From: Pigmentiphaga sp. H8
GTDB taxonomy: Bacteria; Pseudomonadota; Gammaproteobacteria; Burkholderiales; Burkholderiaceae_B
Direction: 5' to 3'
DNA length: 64,000 nucleotides
Assembly: GCF_003854895.1 (NCBI RefSeq)
Contig: NZ_CP033966.1
Location: 5,208,001-5,272,000 of the forward strand
Of the stretch, positions 51,148 to 59,965 are shown piece after piece. The notes under the pieces were generated by a model. That model had not been told where the DNA came from and ran no database searches. It was given only the letters and a program-made list of their open reading frames with translations. Every line of letters begins with the position of its first letter. Position 1 is the first letter of the stretch. The position numbers were made by a program, and so were the translations under genes.

Positions 51148-52964
51148 TCCACACCTCCCAGATACGCTTCCAGCACGCGCGGATCGCGCTGCACGTCCTC
51201 GGGCAAGCCCTCGGCGATCTTCTCTCCGAATTCCATCACCACCACGCGGTCGGCCAGGCCCATGACGAAATCCATGTCGTGCTCGACCAGCAGGATGGCC
51301 ATGCCCTCGGCGCGCAGCGCCTTCAGGGTGTCCGACAGGGCCTGCTTCTCGAGGTAGCGCAGGCCGGCCGCCGGCTCGTCCAGCAGCAGCAGGCAGGGGT
51401 CGGCGCACAGCGCGCGGGCGATTTCCAGCATGCGCTGCTTGCCCAGCGGCAGCGAGCCCGCCGCCACGTGCAAAGAGTCGCCCAGCCCCACGCGCCGCGC
51501 CTGCCGCGCCGCCTCGGCCAGGAGACGCGCCTCTTCATGGCGATCCAGGTGCAGGCTGCCCAGCACCAGGCCCGACAGCAGCCCCGGGCGCTCGCGCAGG
51601 TGGGCGCCCAGCGCGATGTTCTCGATCACCGTCATCTGCGGCAGCAGGCGCACGTGCTGGAACGTGCGGCCCATGCCCAGCGCCGCGATTTCGCGCGACG
51701 GCCGGCCGGTCACGTCCCGCCCGCGGAAGACCACCTTCCCCAAAGAAGGATCGTCCACGCCGGACAGCAGGTTGAACATGGTGCTCTTGCCCGCGCCGTT
51801 GGGGCCGATCAGCGCCAGCACCCCGCCCGCGGGGACGGTGAAACTGATGTTGTTGTTCGCCACCAGCCCGCCGAACCGCTTGGTCAGGCCCCGGGCTTCC
51901 AGCACGACCTCGCCATGCGCCGGCTGGGCGCGCCGTGCCAGCGGCTGCGCCCCTTCGTCGACGGCCCGCTGGGACTGGGCCAACGGCAGCCAGCGCCGGG
52001 CCAGGCGGACGATCACCGGCCAAAGCCCGTCCGGCGCGCGTTGCAGGGCGACCACGAGCAGGATGCCGAAGAAGATGCTCTCGAAGTTGCCCGAAGCGCC
52101 CAGGAGGCTGGGCAGCAGGTCCTGCAGCCACTGCTTGAGCATCGTGACCAGGCCGGCGCCGACCAGCGCACCCCAGACCTGCCCCGCCCCGCCGATGACG
52201 GCCATGAACAGGTATTCGATGCCGATGTGCAGGCCGAAGGGCGTGGGGTTCACGAATCGCTGCATGTGGGCGTACAGCCAGCCCGACACGCATGCCAGCA
52301 GGGCCGCGATCATGAAGATCGCGATGCGCGAGCGGGCGGTATCCACCCCCATGGACTCGGCCATCACCATGCCGCCCTTTAGCGCCCGGATGGCCCGGCC
52401 CTCGCGCGAGTCCAGCAGGTTGCTGACCAGCAGCATGGCCAGCAGCAGGATCGCCCAGATCAGCCAGAACAGTTGCCGGCCCTTGGACAGGTCCAGCCCG
52501 AAGATCGAGATCGGCGGCAGGCCGGACAGTCCGGTATGGCCCCCCAGGAAATCCAGCGTCCCGAACAGGAAGTACAGGCTCAGGCCCCAGGCGATGGTGC
52601 CCAGCGGCAGGTAGTGCCCGGACAGGCGCAGCGCGATCGCGCCCAGCACCCAGGCCGCCGCCGCCGTGACCACCAGGCCGGCCAGCAGCCCCAGCCAGGG
52701 CGAGCCGCCCAGCCACGCGAAGGCGGGCGGCAGCGCGGCGATGGACAGCCAGGCGCTGGTGTAGGCGCCCAGGCCCACGAAGGCCGCCTGGCCGAACGAG
52801 GTCACTCCGCCCACGCCGGTCAGCAGCACCAGCCCCAGCGCCACCAGCGCGTACAGGCCGATGTAGTTCAGCAGCGTGACGGTGAACTCGGACATCCCGA
52901 ACACGGCGGCGACGAGCAGGACGAGGCCGGCGCCGACGAACCAGATGGGACGCAGCCGCATCAT
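51144..52964 (-). CDS. Fused LivM permease and LivG ATPase
   Basis: The protein has 606 residues, about twice the usual size of either partner. Residues 1-320 are a LivM-type permease with the helices YIGLYALVALGLVLLTGVGG and TSFGQAAFVGLGAYTSAWLS. A 30-residue Ala/Arg/Gln-rich linker follows. Residues 353-606 are a LivG-type ATPase with Walker A GPNGAGKST near 387, LPLGKQRMLEIARAL as signature and Walker B LLLLDEPAAGL. The frame is open throughout, with no stop or restart at the junction. It starts in an ATGA overlap with livH. Confidence 0.92.
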   Translation of the reverse strand: MMRLRPIWFVGAGLVLLVAAVFGMSEFTVTLLNYIGLYALVALGLVLLTGVGGVTSFGQAAFVGLGAYTSAWLSIAALPPAFAWLGGSPWLGLLAGLVVTAAAAWVLGAIALRLSGHYLPLGTIAWGLSLYFLFGTLDFLGGHTGLSGLPPISIFGLDLSKGRQLFWLIWAILLLAMLLVSNLLDSREGRAIRALKGGMVMAESMGVDTARSRIAIFMIAALLACVSGWLYAHMQRFVNPTPFGLHIGIEYLFMAVIGGAGQVWGALVGAGLVTMLKQWLQDLLPSLLGASGNFESIFFGILLVVALQRAPDGLWPVIVRLARRWLPLAQSQRAVDEGAQPLARRAQPAHGEVVLEARGLTKRFGGLVANNNISFTVPAGGVLALIGPNGAGKSTMFNLLSGVDDPSLGKVVFRGRDVTGRPSREIAALGMGRTFQHVRLLPQMTVIENIALGAHLRERPGLLSGLVLGSLHLDRHEEARLLAEAARQARRVGLGDSLHVAAGSLPLGKQRMLEIARALCADPCLLLLDEPAAGLRYLEKQALSDTLKALRAEGMAILLVEHDMDFVMGLADRVVVMEFGEKIAEGLPEDVQRDPRVLEAYLGGVE

Positions 52965-53995
52965 TCTTCCTCCACGTGGCGCGAGGCGAGCGAGCGCCAG
53001 ATCAGCACCGGAATGATCAGCGTGAACACGATGACTTCCTTGTAGGCGCTGGCCGCGAACGACGAGAAGGCCTCCAGCAGGCCCACCAGCACCGCGCCGG
53101 CGGCGGCCAGGGGATAACTGCCCAGGCCGGCGATGATGGCGGCGACGAAGCCCTTCAGGCCGATCAGGAAGCCCGTGTCGTAGTAGATGGTCGTGATGGG
53201 CGCGATGAGGATGCCCGAGAACGCCCCGATCAGCGCGCACAGCGTGAAGCTCAGCTTGCCGGCGAGGCTGGTCGGGATGCCCATCAGGCGGGCGCCGACC
53301 CGGTTCACCGCCGTGGCGCGCAGGGCCTTGCCGTACAACGTCCGGCCGAACAGCACCGTCAGCGCCAGGATGAGGGCGATGGAGGAACCGACCACCCACA
53401 GCGTCTGGGCCGAGACCGGAATGCCGCCCAGCTCGATGCCGCCGTCGGTGAAGGGCGAGGTGCGCGCTCCCTCGGCGCCGAAGAACAGCAGCCCCAGCCC
53501 CACCATGGCCACGTGCACCGCCACCGAGACGATCAGCAGCACCAGCACGCTGCTCTCGGCCACTGGCTGGAAGGCCAGGCGCCAGACCATGGGCCCTATC
53601 GGCACCACGACCAGCAACGCGAACAGGATCTGCGCGACCAGCGGCATCTGCTGGAAATCGACGAAACGCGCCGCGGCGAAGATCAACGCGGGATACAGCA
53701 GGTTCCAGCCGGCGGCGCGTGGAATGGCGCGCCAGTCCTGGCGCCGCCACGCGGTCCACAGCTCCACCAGCATGACGGCGCTGCCGCCCATGGCCAGCAG
53801 CCAGACCGTTCCCGGCAACTGGCCGGCCTGCAAGCCCGCCAGGGTCAGGGCGCCCCAGGCGACGAACTCGCCCTGGGGAATGAAGATCACGCGCGTGACC
53901 GTGAAGGCCAGCACCAGCGCCATCCCCAGCAACGCATAAATGGCGCCGTTGACGACGCCGTCCTGGATCAGGAAAAGGGCGATCTGTAGATCCAT
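52961..53995 (-). CDS. livH: Branched-chain amino-acid ABC transporter permease
   Basis: The protein has 344 residues with about eight hydrophobic segments. LivH features include GAIYALLGMALVLAFTVTRV near the N-terminus and the region NRVGARLMGIPTSLAGKLSF before the C-terminal helices. It is slightly longer than E. coli LivH (308) because of an extra central part (VELWTAWRRQDWRAIPRAAG). It follows the binding-protein gene in the same operon. Confidence 0.92.
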   Translation of the reverse strand: MDLQIALFLIQDGVVNGAIYALLGMALVLAFTVTRVIFIPQGEFVAWGALTLAGLQAGQLPGTVWLLAMGGSAVMLVELWTAWRRQDWRAIPRAAGWNLLYPALIFAAARFVDFQQMPLVAQILFALLVVVPIGPMVWRLAFQPVAESSVLVLLIVSVAVHVAMVGLGLLFFGAEGARTSPFTDGGIELGGIPVSAQTLWVVGSSIALILALTVLFGRTLYGKALRATAVNRVGARLMGIPTSLAGKLSFTLCALIGAFSGILIAPITTIYYDTGFLIGLKGFVAAIIAGLGSYPLAAAGAVLVGLLEAFSSFAASAYKEVIVFTLIIPVLIWRSLASRHVEEE

Positions 53996-54040
53996 GTCAG
54001 CTCCGGCAGGGCCGGAGATCCGCCCTGGTCCACCAGAAAA

Positions 54041-55189
54041 TTACTTGATCAGCTTCCAGGCACCGTTTTCGATGACGACCATCACGCGGGAACGGTTGTC
54101 CAGGCCGACGTGGTCCGTGGGGCTCATGTTGAACACCCCGTGCGCGCCCGCCACGTTCTTGACGTTTTCCAGCGCGTCGCGCAGGGCGGCGCGGAACTCA
54201 GGCGTGCCCGGCTGCGCCTTCTTCAGGGCGGCCGGAGCGGCCGCTTCGATCAGCTTGCCGGCATCCCAGGCATGGGCGCCGAAAGTGGACACCGAACCCT
54301 TGCCGTAGGTCGCCTCGTACTTCTGCACGTACTCGGTAGCCGAGGCCTTGACCGGATTGTCGGCCGGCAACTGGGCCGACACCAGCACCGGGCCGGCCGG
54401 CAGGAAAGTGCCTTCGATGTCCTTGCCGCCCACGCGCAGGAAGTCGTTGTTGGCGACGCCGTGGGTCTGGTAGTACTTGCCGCGATAGCCGCGCTCCTTC
54501 AGCGTCTTCTGGGGCAGCGCGGCGGGAGTGCCGGCGCCGGCGACCAGCACGGCGTCGGGCTTGGCGGCGATCATCTTCAGCACCTGGCCGGTCACCGACG
54601 TATCGGTGCGGTTGTAGCGCTCGTTGGTCAGCACCTTGATGCCGGCCGCCTGGGCCGCCTTCGAGAACTCCTGGTACCAGCCCTCGCCGTAGGCGTCGGC
54701 GAAGCCGATGAAGGCCACCGACTTGATCTTCTGGCCCTGCATGTGCTCGACGATGGCCTTGGCCATCTCGGCATCGTTCTGGGGCGTCTTGAAGGCCCAG
54801 CGCTTCTTGGCGTCCTGGGGCTCGACGATGGCGGCCGAGGCCGCCATGGAGACCACCGGGGTCCCGGTTTCGGCGGCGACGTCGACCATGGCGAGCGAGT
54901 TCGGCGTGATGGTGGAACCGACCATCACGTCGACCTTGTCCTCGGTCACGAAACGGCGGGCGTTCTTGACCGCCGTCGTGGTGTCGCTGGCGTCGTCCAG
55001 CACGATGTAGTTGACCTTCTGGCCCGCGATGGTCTTGGGCATCAGGGCGAAGGTGTTCTTCTCGGGGATGCCGAGCGAGGCGGCCGGCCCCGTGGCGGAC
55101 ACGTTGACGCCCACGGTGATGTCGGCATGCGCGGCGGCCGCGAAAACGCCGAGGCCCACGGCCAGGGCCAGTTTGTTCAAGGAAAACAT
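54041..55189 (-). CDS. Branched-chain amino-acid-type ABC binding protein
   Basis: The protein has 382 residues. A signal peptide ends at FAAAAHADIT. The periplasmic-binding-protein type I fold (LivJ/Peripla_BP_6) follows, with TVGVNVSATGPAASLGIPEK, RFVTEDKVDVMVGSTITPNS and AVAFIGFADAYGEGWY-like segments. It is the first gene of the Liv operon. Liv-type binding proteins in betaproteobacteria take many substrates (amino acids, urea, aromatic acids), so leucine/isoleucine/valine is only the default guess. Confidence 0.9.
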   Translation of the reverse strand: MFSLNKLALAVGLGVFAAAAHADITVGVNVSATGPAASLGIPEKNTFALMPKTIAGQKVNYIVLDDASDTTTAVKNARRFVTEDKVDVMVGSTITPNSLAMVDVAAETGTPVVSMAASAAIVEPQDAKKRWAFKTPQNDAEMAKAIVEHMQGQKIKSVAFIGFADAYGEGWYQEFSKAAQAAGIKVLTNERYNRTDTSVTGQVLKMIAAKPDAVLVAGAGTPAALPQKTLKERGYRGKYYQTHGVANNDFLRVGGKDIEGTFLPAGPVLVSAQLPADNPVKASATEYVQKYEATYGKGSVSTFGAHAWDAGKLIEAAAPAALKKAQPGTPEFRAALRDALENVKNVAGAHGVFNMSPTDHVGLDNRSRVMVVIENGAWKLIK

Positions 55190-55265
55190 GAAGGTCCCCA
55201 CTTGTGCTTGTTCTGGAACCGAACCCCTGCCCCGGCCGCGCGGACGGCGCCGGAGCATGGCGGGT

Positions 55266-56030
55266 TCAGACTTTCTCGATCTCGGTCGAATCCGATTCCC
55301 GGCTCTTGACGAAACGGGCCGCCACCAGGCCCAGTTCGTAGAGCACGCATAAAGGTACCGCCAACAGGAACTGGCTGACAACATCCGGCGGCGTGACGAC
55401 GGCCGCCAGCACGAACGCGCCGACGACGACGTAGCCGCGCGCCGCGGACAGCTTGGCCACGGTGGTCACCCCGGTCTTGACCAGCAGCACCACCGCCACC
55501 GGCACCTCGAAGGTCAGGCCGAAGGCCAGGAACATCGTCATGACGAAGTTCAGGTAGGCCTCGATATCCGGCGCCGGCGTGATGGACTGCGGCGCGAAGG
55601 TGGCGATGAAGTGGAAGACGGTCTTGAAGACCACGAAGTAGCAGAACGCCATGCCGGACAGGAACAGCACGGTGCTGGACATGATGAGCGGCAGGGCCAG
55701 CCGCTTCTCGTGCTGGTAGAGGCCGGGCGCGACGAAGGCCCAGGCCTGGTACAGCACGAAGGGCAGCGCGACAATGAAGGACGCCAGCAGCGTGACCTTG
55801 ACCGGCACCATGAAGGGGGTGATCACGCCGGTGGCGATCATGCGCGTGCCCGCCGGCAGGGTCGCCAGCATGGGCTGGGCCAGCACGTCGTAGATGGCCG
55901 AGGCGCCGGGATAGAGGAACAGCACGATGAAAACGGCCACGACCGCGACGATGGCCTTCAGCAGGCGGTCGCGCAGCTCCACCAGGTGGGAGATGAAGCT
56001 GTCTTCCTGCGATACGTCTTTGTCAGTCAC
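55266..56030 (-). CDS. tatC: Twin-arginine translocase subunit TatC
   Basis: The protein has 254 residues with six membrane helices. The conserved N-terminus SFISHLVELRDRLLKAI and the first periplasmic loop with FLYPGASAIYDVLAQPM are present; GLTFEVPVAVVLLVKTGVTT holds the conserved Glu of TM4. TatC binds the twin-arginine signal. It overlaps tatB by ATGA. The Liv operon follows it downstream. Confidence 0.95.
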   Translation of the reverse strand: MTDKDVSQEDSFISHLVELRDRLLKAIVAVVAVFIVLFLYPGASAIYDVLAQPMLATLPAGTRMIATGVITPFMVPVKVTLLASFIVALPFVLYQAWAFVAPGLYQHEKRLALPLIMSSTVLFLSGMAFCYFVVFKTVFHFIATFAPQSITPAPDIEAYLNFVMTMFLAFGLTFEVPVAVVLLVKTGVTTVAKLSAARGYVVVGAFVLAAVVTPPDVVSQFLLAVPLCVLYELGLVAARFVKSRESDSTEIEKV

Positions 56031-56593
56031 GTTCTTTCGCGTACCGTCGAAGCCTCGGCCGGCTGGCCGGCGGCGGGTTGATTGGCGGACGGCGGCAGCG
56101 GGTCCGTCGGAAACAGCGAGCCCTGGGCGAGATCCTGTTCGGACGGCGCCTCGTGGGCAACGGCCGGCTCGATGGCCTGCCCCGCGGAGGGCGCGTCAAC
56201 CGGCGCAGTTGCTGTCCCTTCGGCGGCCGGCGCATCCAGCGCGGGAGCCTCGGCAGCCGGTTCCGGCGTTCCGCTGGCCGCGTCCTTGACGTCGCGGGCG
56301 GCCCCCTCGACAGTCTGCTGGACCTCGTTGAGGCCTTTGTGCAACTCGTCCACGTTGGTCTTGACCGTGGTCTCGAGCGAACGGGCGGCGTCTTCCATTT
56401 CCTTGCGCAGGTTGCGCAATTCGTCAAGCTCCACCTCGCGGCGGATATCGCTCTTGACGTCGTTGACGTAGCGCTGCGCCCGGCCCAGCAGGTGGCCGAT
56501 GGTACGCGCCACCTTGGGCAGCCGCTCGGGCCCGATGACGATGAGCGCCACCACGCCTATGGTGAGAAGCTCGGTAAAGCTGACGTCGAACAT
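56027..56593 (-). CDS. tatB: Twin-arginine translocase subunit TatB
   Basis: The protein has 188 residues. The N-terminal membrane helix FDVSFTELLTIGVVALIVIG is followed by the hinge PERLPK and an amphipathic helix VARTIGHLLGRAQRYVNDVK, then a long charged and Ala/Pro-rich cytoplasmic tail. TatB forms the receptor with TatC. It is separated from tatA by 161 bp that contain one palindromic repeat unit. Confidence 0.94.
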   Translation of the reverse strand: MFDVSFTELLTIGVVALIVIGPERLPKVARTIGHLLGRAQRYVNDVKSDIRREVELDELRNLRKEMEDAARSLETTVKTNVDELHKGLNEVQQTVEGAARDVKDAASGTPEPAAEAPALDAPAAEGTATAPVDAPSAGQAIEPAVAHEAPSEQDLAQGSLFPTDPLPPSANQPAAGQPAEASTVRERT

Positions 56594-56611
56594 TCAGCGC
56601 CTATGGGAACA

Positions 56612-56706
56612 CCCCCTACGCCCTGACGGGCGCCCCCTCAAGGGGGCGGCACTAGCGGACCGGCAGAGCCGGATCCGCGGTGCCCTGGAGTGGGTCGGTT
56701 ATCTTG
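56612..56706 (+). repeat. Intergenic palindromic repeat unit (tatA-tatB)
   Basis: This unit follows the order seen at 48075: CCCCCTACGCCCTGACGGGC, a CCCCCTCAAGGGGGC hairpin, CCGGCAGAGCCGGATCC, CCTGGAG and TTATCTTGG. It is the most diverged of the four copies and sits inside the tat operon. Confidence 0.7.
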
Positions 56707-56754
56707 GCGCGGGGCGCCTTCGTGTTGATGATGGATCTGGAGGGGAAACCCCTG

Positions 56755-56994
56755 TCAGGTCCGTTCTTTTTCTTTGGCTTCCACGTCGATGGTGTCGGCG
56801 GAGACGCGCTTGGGGTCGGCGGAAGTGGTTTCCGAGTTGGAAGCCGCGGCGTCGCCGCCTTCCTTCATGCCTTCCTTGAATCCCTTCACGGCGCCGCCCA
56901 GGTCTTGCCCGAGGTTCTTCAGTTTCTTGGTGCCGAAGATCAGAACCACGATCACCAGGACAACCAGCCAGTGCCAAATGCTAAAGCTACCCAT
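56755..56994 (-). CDS. tatA: Twin-arginine translocase subunit TatA
   Basis: The protein has 79 residues. The N-terminus MGSFSIWHWLVVLVIVVLIF is the membrane helix, followed by FGTKKLKNLGQDLGGAVKGF and an acidic tail. TatA oligomers form the translocation path. The start at 56994 fits the family; four earlier in-frame residues are unlikely. It follows the HIT gene in the same direction. Confidence 0.95.
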   Translation of the reverse strand: MGSFSIWHWLVVLVIVVLIFGTKKLKNLGQDLGGAVKGFKEGMKEGGDAAASNSETTSADPKRVSADTIDVEAKEKERT

Positions 56995-57055
56995 TACATG
57001 CTCCACGCCTTGCGGCGGAAAATCGTCCAGTCAATAGGGGCGGAAATCGCCCGGC

Positions 57056-57409
57056 TTAGTCGCGCTTCCAGGGGCGGGGACCGCCTATCACGTGGTAGTG
57101 CAGGTGCGGCACTTCCTGTCCACCGTCCGCGCCGTTATTGGCCATCAGACGGAATCCGCCTTCCGGACCGGGGCGGCAGCCCTGCTCGAGCGCCAGGCGG
57201 GGGATCAGAACCTGCATTCTACCCAACAGCGGTACGTCGCTCGCGGCCACGTCCTGCAGCGACGGAACGTGCCGCTTGGGAATGACCAGGAAGTGTACCG
57301 GCGCGATGGGATTGATGTCGTGGAAGGCGAAGATTTCGTCGTCTTCGTAGACCTTGCGCGAGGGGATTTCCCCGCGCGCGATCTTGCAGAAAATACAGTT
57401 GTCACTCAT
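57056..57409 (-). CDS. HIT-family nucleotide hydrolase
   Basis: The protein has 117 residues. The zinc/N-terminal part reads MSDNCIFCKIARGEIPSRKV and the HIT catalytic motif is HLHYHVIGG. The family (HinT-like) hydrolyses nucleoside phosphoramidates. It directly follows hisE (1-bp gap), as is usual in this gene neighbourhood. Confidence 0.94.
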   Translation of the reverse strand: MSDNCIFCKIARGEIPSRKVYEDDEIFAFHDINPIAPVHFLVIPKRHVPSLQDVAASDVPLLGRMQVLIPRLALEQGCRPGPEGGFRLMANNGADGGQEVPHLHYHVIGGPRPWKRD

Positions 57410-57410
57410 C

Positions 57411-57752
57411 TCATTGTTTCGGGGCATTGCCGGCTCGGGCGGCTTTTTCATCCAAACCCGACAGGCCTTCGCGCCGCGCGAGCTCGGCGACGACCTGTTC
57501 GGGACGCAAACCGTAATACTCCAGCATGACGAGGCAATGAAACCAGAGATCGGCTGTCTCGTAAATTATCTTTTCCGGCACGCCGTCCTTGGCCGCCATC
57601 ACGGTCTCGGTGGCTTCCTCGCCGATCTTCTTCAGGATCCCGTCGGGCCCCTTGCTGAGCAGCCGGGCCACGTAGGACGTCTCGGGCGAGCCGCCCCGGT
57701 CGGGCCGGCGGCTGGCGATGGTGTCGGCCAGTTGCGCCAGGAAATCGTTCAT
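57411..57752 (-). CDS. hisE: Phosphoribosyl-ATP diphosphatase
   Basis: The protein has 113 residues. HisE hydrolyses PR-ATP to PR-AMP, step 2 of histidine synthesis. The MazG-like core GILKKIGEEATETVMAAKDG and ETADLWFHCLVMLEYYGL carries the metal-binding Glu/Asp residues. It is a separate gene, not fused to hisI, and overlaps hisI by ATGA. Confidence 0.96.
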   Translation of the reverse strand: MNDFLAQLADTIASRRPDRGGSPETSYVARLLSKGPDGILKKIGEEATETVMAAKDGVPEKIIYETADLWFHCLVMLEYYGLRPEQVVAELARREGLSGLDEKAARAGNAPKQ

Positions 57753-58174
57753 TTGTAGATGCTCTCCGGGTCCTTCAGGACCGGGTCGGTCTCGACCCAG
57801 TGCGCGCCGCCCTCGGTTTCCAGGCGGCGGTAGAAGCAGCGTTCGCGGCCGGTATGGCAGGCGATCCCGCCCACCTGCTCGACCCGCAGCAGCACCACGT
57901 CGCCGTCGCAATCGAGCCGGATCTCGCGCACGCGCTGGACGTGGCCGGATTCCTCGCCCTTGCGCCACAGGCGGTTGCGCGAGCGCGACCAGTAGGTGGC
58001 GTTGCCGGTGCGCAGGGTCTCGCGCAGCGATTCCCGGTTCAGGAAGGCGAACATGATGACCTTGTCGGTCGTGACGTCCTGCGCGATGCCGGGCACCAGG
58101 CCGTTATCGTCGTAGACGATGGCTTCCAGCCAGGCTTCCTGGTCGGCGGACAGGGTCTGGGGTGCGGTATCCAT
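57749..58174 (-). CDS. hisI: Phosphoribosyl-AMP cyclohydrolase
   Basis: The protein has 141 residues. HisI opens the adenine ring of PR-AMP (step 3). Motifs MFAFLNRESLRETLRTGNAT, WSRSRNRLWRKGEESGHVQ and the zinc-binding CHTGRERCFYR are present. It overlaps hisF by one base and hisE by four. Confidence 0.96.
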   Translation of the reverse strand: MDTAPQTLSADQEAWLEAIVYDDNGLVPGIAQDVTTDKVIMFAFLNRESLRETLRTGNATYWSRSRNRLWRKGEESGHVQRVREIRLDCDGDVVLLRVEQVGGIACHTGRERCFYRRLETEGGAHWVETDPVLKDPESIYK

Positions 58175-58950
58175 CAGTCGTCCAGCCTCATGCGTATGCC
58201 GCGGTCTGCCATGAAGCGCTTGGCCTCCTGCACCGTGTGCTGCCCGTAGTGGAAGATGCTGGCGGCCAGCACCGCATCGGCATGGCCTTCGGTGATGCCG
58301 TCCGCCAGGTCCTTGAGCGAACCGACGCCGCCGGAAGCGATGACGGGGATGGCCACCGCGTCGGACACCGCACGCGTGAGCGCGAGGTCGAAGCCCGAAC
58401 GGGTGCCGTCGCGGTCCATGCTGGTCAGCAGGATCTCGCCCGCCCCGTACTCGGCCATCTTGCGCGCCCATTGGACCGCATCCAGCCCGGTGGCGTTGCG
58501 CCCGCCATGCGTGAAGACCTCCCAGCGCGGCGCCTCGCCTTCGCCCGACACCCGCTTGGCATCGATGGCGACCACGATGCACTGGGCGCCGTAGCGGCCG
58601 GAGGCCTCGCGCACCAGGTCGGGATTGGTCACGGCCGAGGTGTTGATGCCCACCTTGTCGGCGCCCGCGTTCAACAGCCGGCGCACATCCGCCACCTGCC
58701 GCACGCCGCCGCCCACGGTCAGCGGAATGAACACCTGCGAGGCCACCTGCTCGATCACGGACAGGATGATGTCGCGCTGGTCGCTCGACGCCGTGATGTC
58801 CAGGAACGTGATCTCGTCCGCGCCCTGGTCGTCATAGCGGCGCGCGATCTCCACCGGATCCCCGGCATCGACCAGATTCACGAAATTGATTCCCTTGACC
58901 ACGCGACCAGCGGTCACGTCCAGACAAGGGATAATACGACGCGTCAACAT
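58174..58950 (-). CDS. hisF: Imidazole glycerol phosphate synthase, cyclase subunit
   Basis: The protein has 258 residues and a TIM barrel. Catalytic Asp11 lies in IIPCLDV; the second Asp lies in the MDRDGTRSGFDL block near 130. HisF works with HisH, which supplies ammonia. The start at 58950 was chosen by family length; the frame stays open 29 codons upstream. It is separated from hisA by 181 bp with a palindromic repeat unit. Confidence 0.96.
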   Translation of the reverse strand: MLTRRIIPCLDVTAGRVVKGINFVNLVDAGDPVEIARRYDDQGADEITFLDITASSDQRDIILSVIEQVASQVFIPLTVGGGVRQVADVRRLLNAGADKVGINTSAVTNPDLVREASGRYGAQCIVVAIDAKRVSGEGEAPRWEVFTHGGRNATGLDAVQWARKMAEYGAGEILLTSMDRDGTRSGFDLALTRAVSDAVAIPVIASGGVGSLKDLADGITEGHADAVLAASIFHYGQHTVQEAKRFMADRGIRMRLDD

Positions 58951-59066
58951 CACAGAATTCCAAAAACACACGTTGCCGGGCGCAGAATCCCTCCGCCCAA
59001 CCACTACGATACGCCCATTCCCAAGAGAGCAGCCCACCTTGGGCCCCGCGGATCAGCGCGGTTGTT

Positions 59067-59150
59067 CCCCCAGGATGCGATGGATCCGGCTCCGCCGGTC
59101 CACCCGCATCGCCCCCCTGGGGGGGCGCCCGTCAGGGCGTAGGGGGGGAG
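59067..59150 (-). repeat. Intergenic palindromic repeat unit overlapping the hisA end
   Basis: On the minus strand the unit reads CCCCCCTACGCCCTGACGGG, the CCCCC/GGGGG hairpin, GCGATGCGGGTGGACCGGCG and GCCGGATCC to CATCCTGGGGG, nearly the same as the unit at 48075-48172. Its first bases encode the last residues and stop codon of hisA. Confidence 0.75.
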
Positions 59151-59884
59151 CTCAATGCATCGGCGCGGGCCTGCGCTGCCTGGAAATCCAGCGTGCCCTC
59201 GTAGATGCTGCGGCCCAGGATGGCGCCTTCCACGCCTTCGTCCTCGACGGCGCAGAGCTGCTCGATGTCGGTCAGGTTGGCGATGCCGCCCGAGGCGATG
59301 ACCGGGATGCGCACGTGCTGGGCCAGTTTGACCGTGGCCTCGACATTGACACCCGACAGCATGCCGTCGCGGCCAATGTCGGTGTAGATGATGGACGAGC
59401 AGCCGTAGTCCTCGAATTTCTTGGCGAGGTCGGTCACGTCGTGGCCGGTCAGCTTGCTCCAGCCGTCGGTGGCCACCTTGCCGTCCTTGGCGTCCAGGCC
59501 GACGATGATCTGGCCGGGGAAAGCGCTGCAGGCGTCGTGCAGGAACCCGGGGTTCTTGACCGCCGCGGTGCCGATGATGACGTAGGAAATGCCGTTGTCC
59601 AGGTAGCGCTCGATGGTGTCGAGGTCGCGGATGCCGCCGCCGATCTGCACCGGGATGTCATCGCCCACGGCGTCGAGGATGGCCTTGATGGAGGCTTCGT
59701 TCTTGGGTTTTCCGGCCACGGCGCCGTTCAGGTCCACCAGGTGGAGCCGGCGCGCGCCCTGCTCCAGCCAGTGCGTGGCCATGGCGGCGGGTTCTTCGGA
59801 AAATACGGTGGCATCGTCGAGATCGCCCTGGCGCAGGCGGACACAACGACCGTCTTTGAGATCAATCGCGGGAATGAGGAGCAT
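59132..59884 (-). CDS. hisA: ProFAR isomerase
   Basis: The protein has 250 residues and a TIM barrel. It isomerises ProFAR to PRFAR (step 4). Catalytic Asp8 lies in LLIPAIDLKDG and the second Asp in IIYTDIGRDGMLSGVN near 130. The last six residues (SSPPTP) and the stop codon come from the palindromic repeat, so the natural C-terminus was altered by the repeat insertion. Confidence 0.96.
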   Translation of the reverse strand: MLLIPAIDLKDGRCVRLRQGDLDDATVFSEEPAAMATHWLEQGARRLHLVDLNGAVAGKPKNEASIKAILDAVGDDIPVQIGGGIRDLDTIERYLDNGISYVIIGTAAVKNPGFLHDACSAFPGQIIVGLDAKDGKVATDGWSKLTGHDVTDLAKKFEDYGCSSIIYTDIGRDGMLSGVNVEATVKLAQHVRIPVIASGGIANLTDIEQLCAVEDEGVEGAILGRSIYEGTLDFQAAQARADALSSPPTP

Positions 59885-59965
59885 GGCGAATCAGGATGTC
59901 GTTCGAATCAGTGGCGCTAACTGGGCTGCGGGACGGAAAAAGGGGGCCTTGTCGGCTAAAGGGAC

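Noticed and set aside
49259..51154. 631-codon minus-strand reading frame
   Set aside because: It runs antisense to the DegS-like gene and out of frame across livF; the real frames explain this region.
55190..55265. Terminator after tatC
   Set aside because: No stable hairpin with a T-tract was found in the short gap to the Liv operon.
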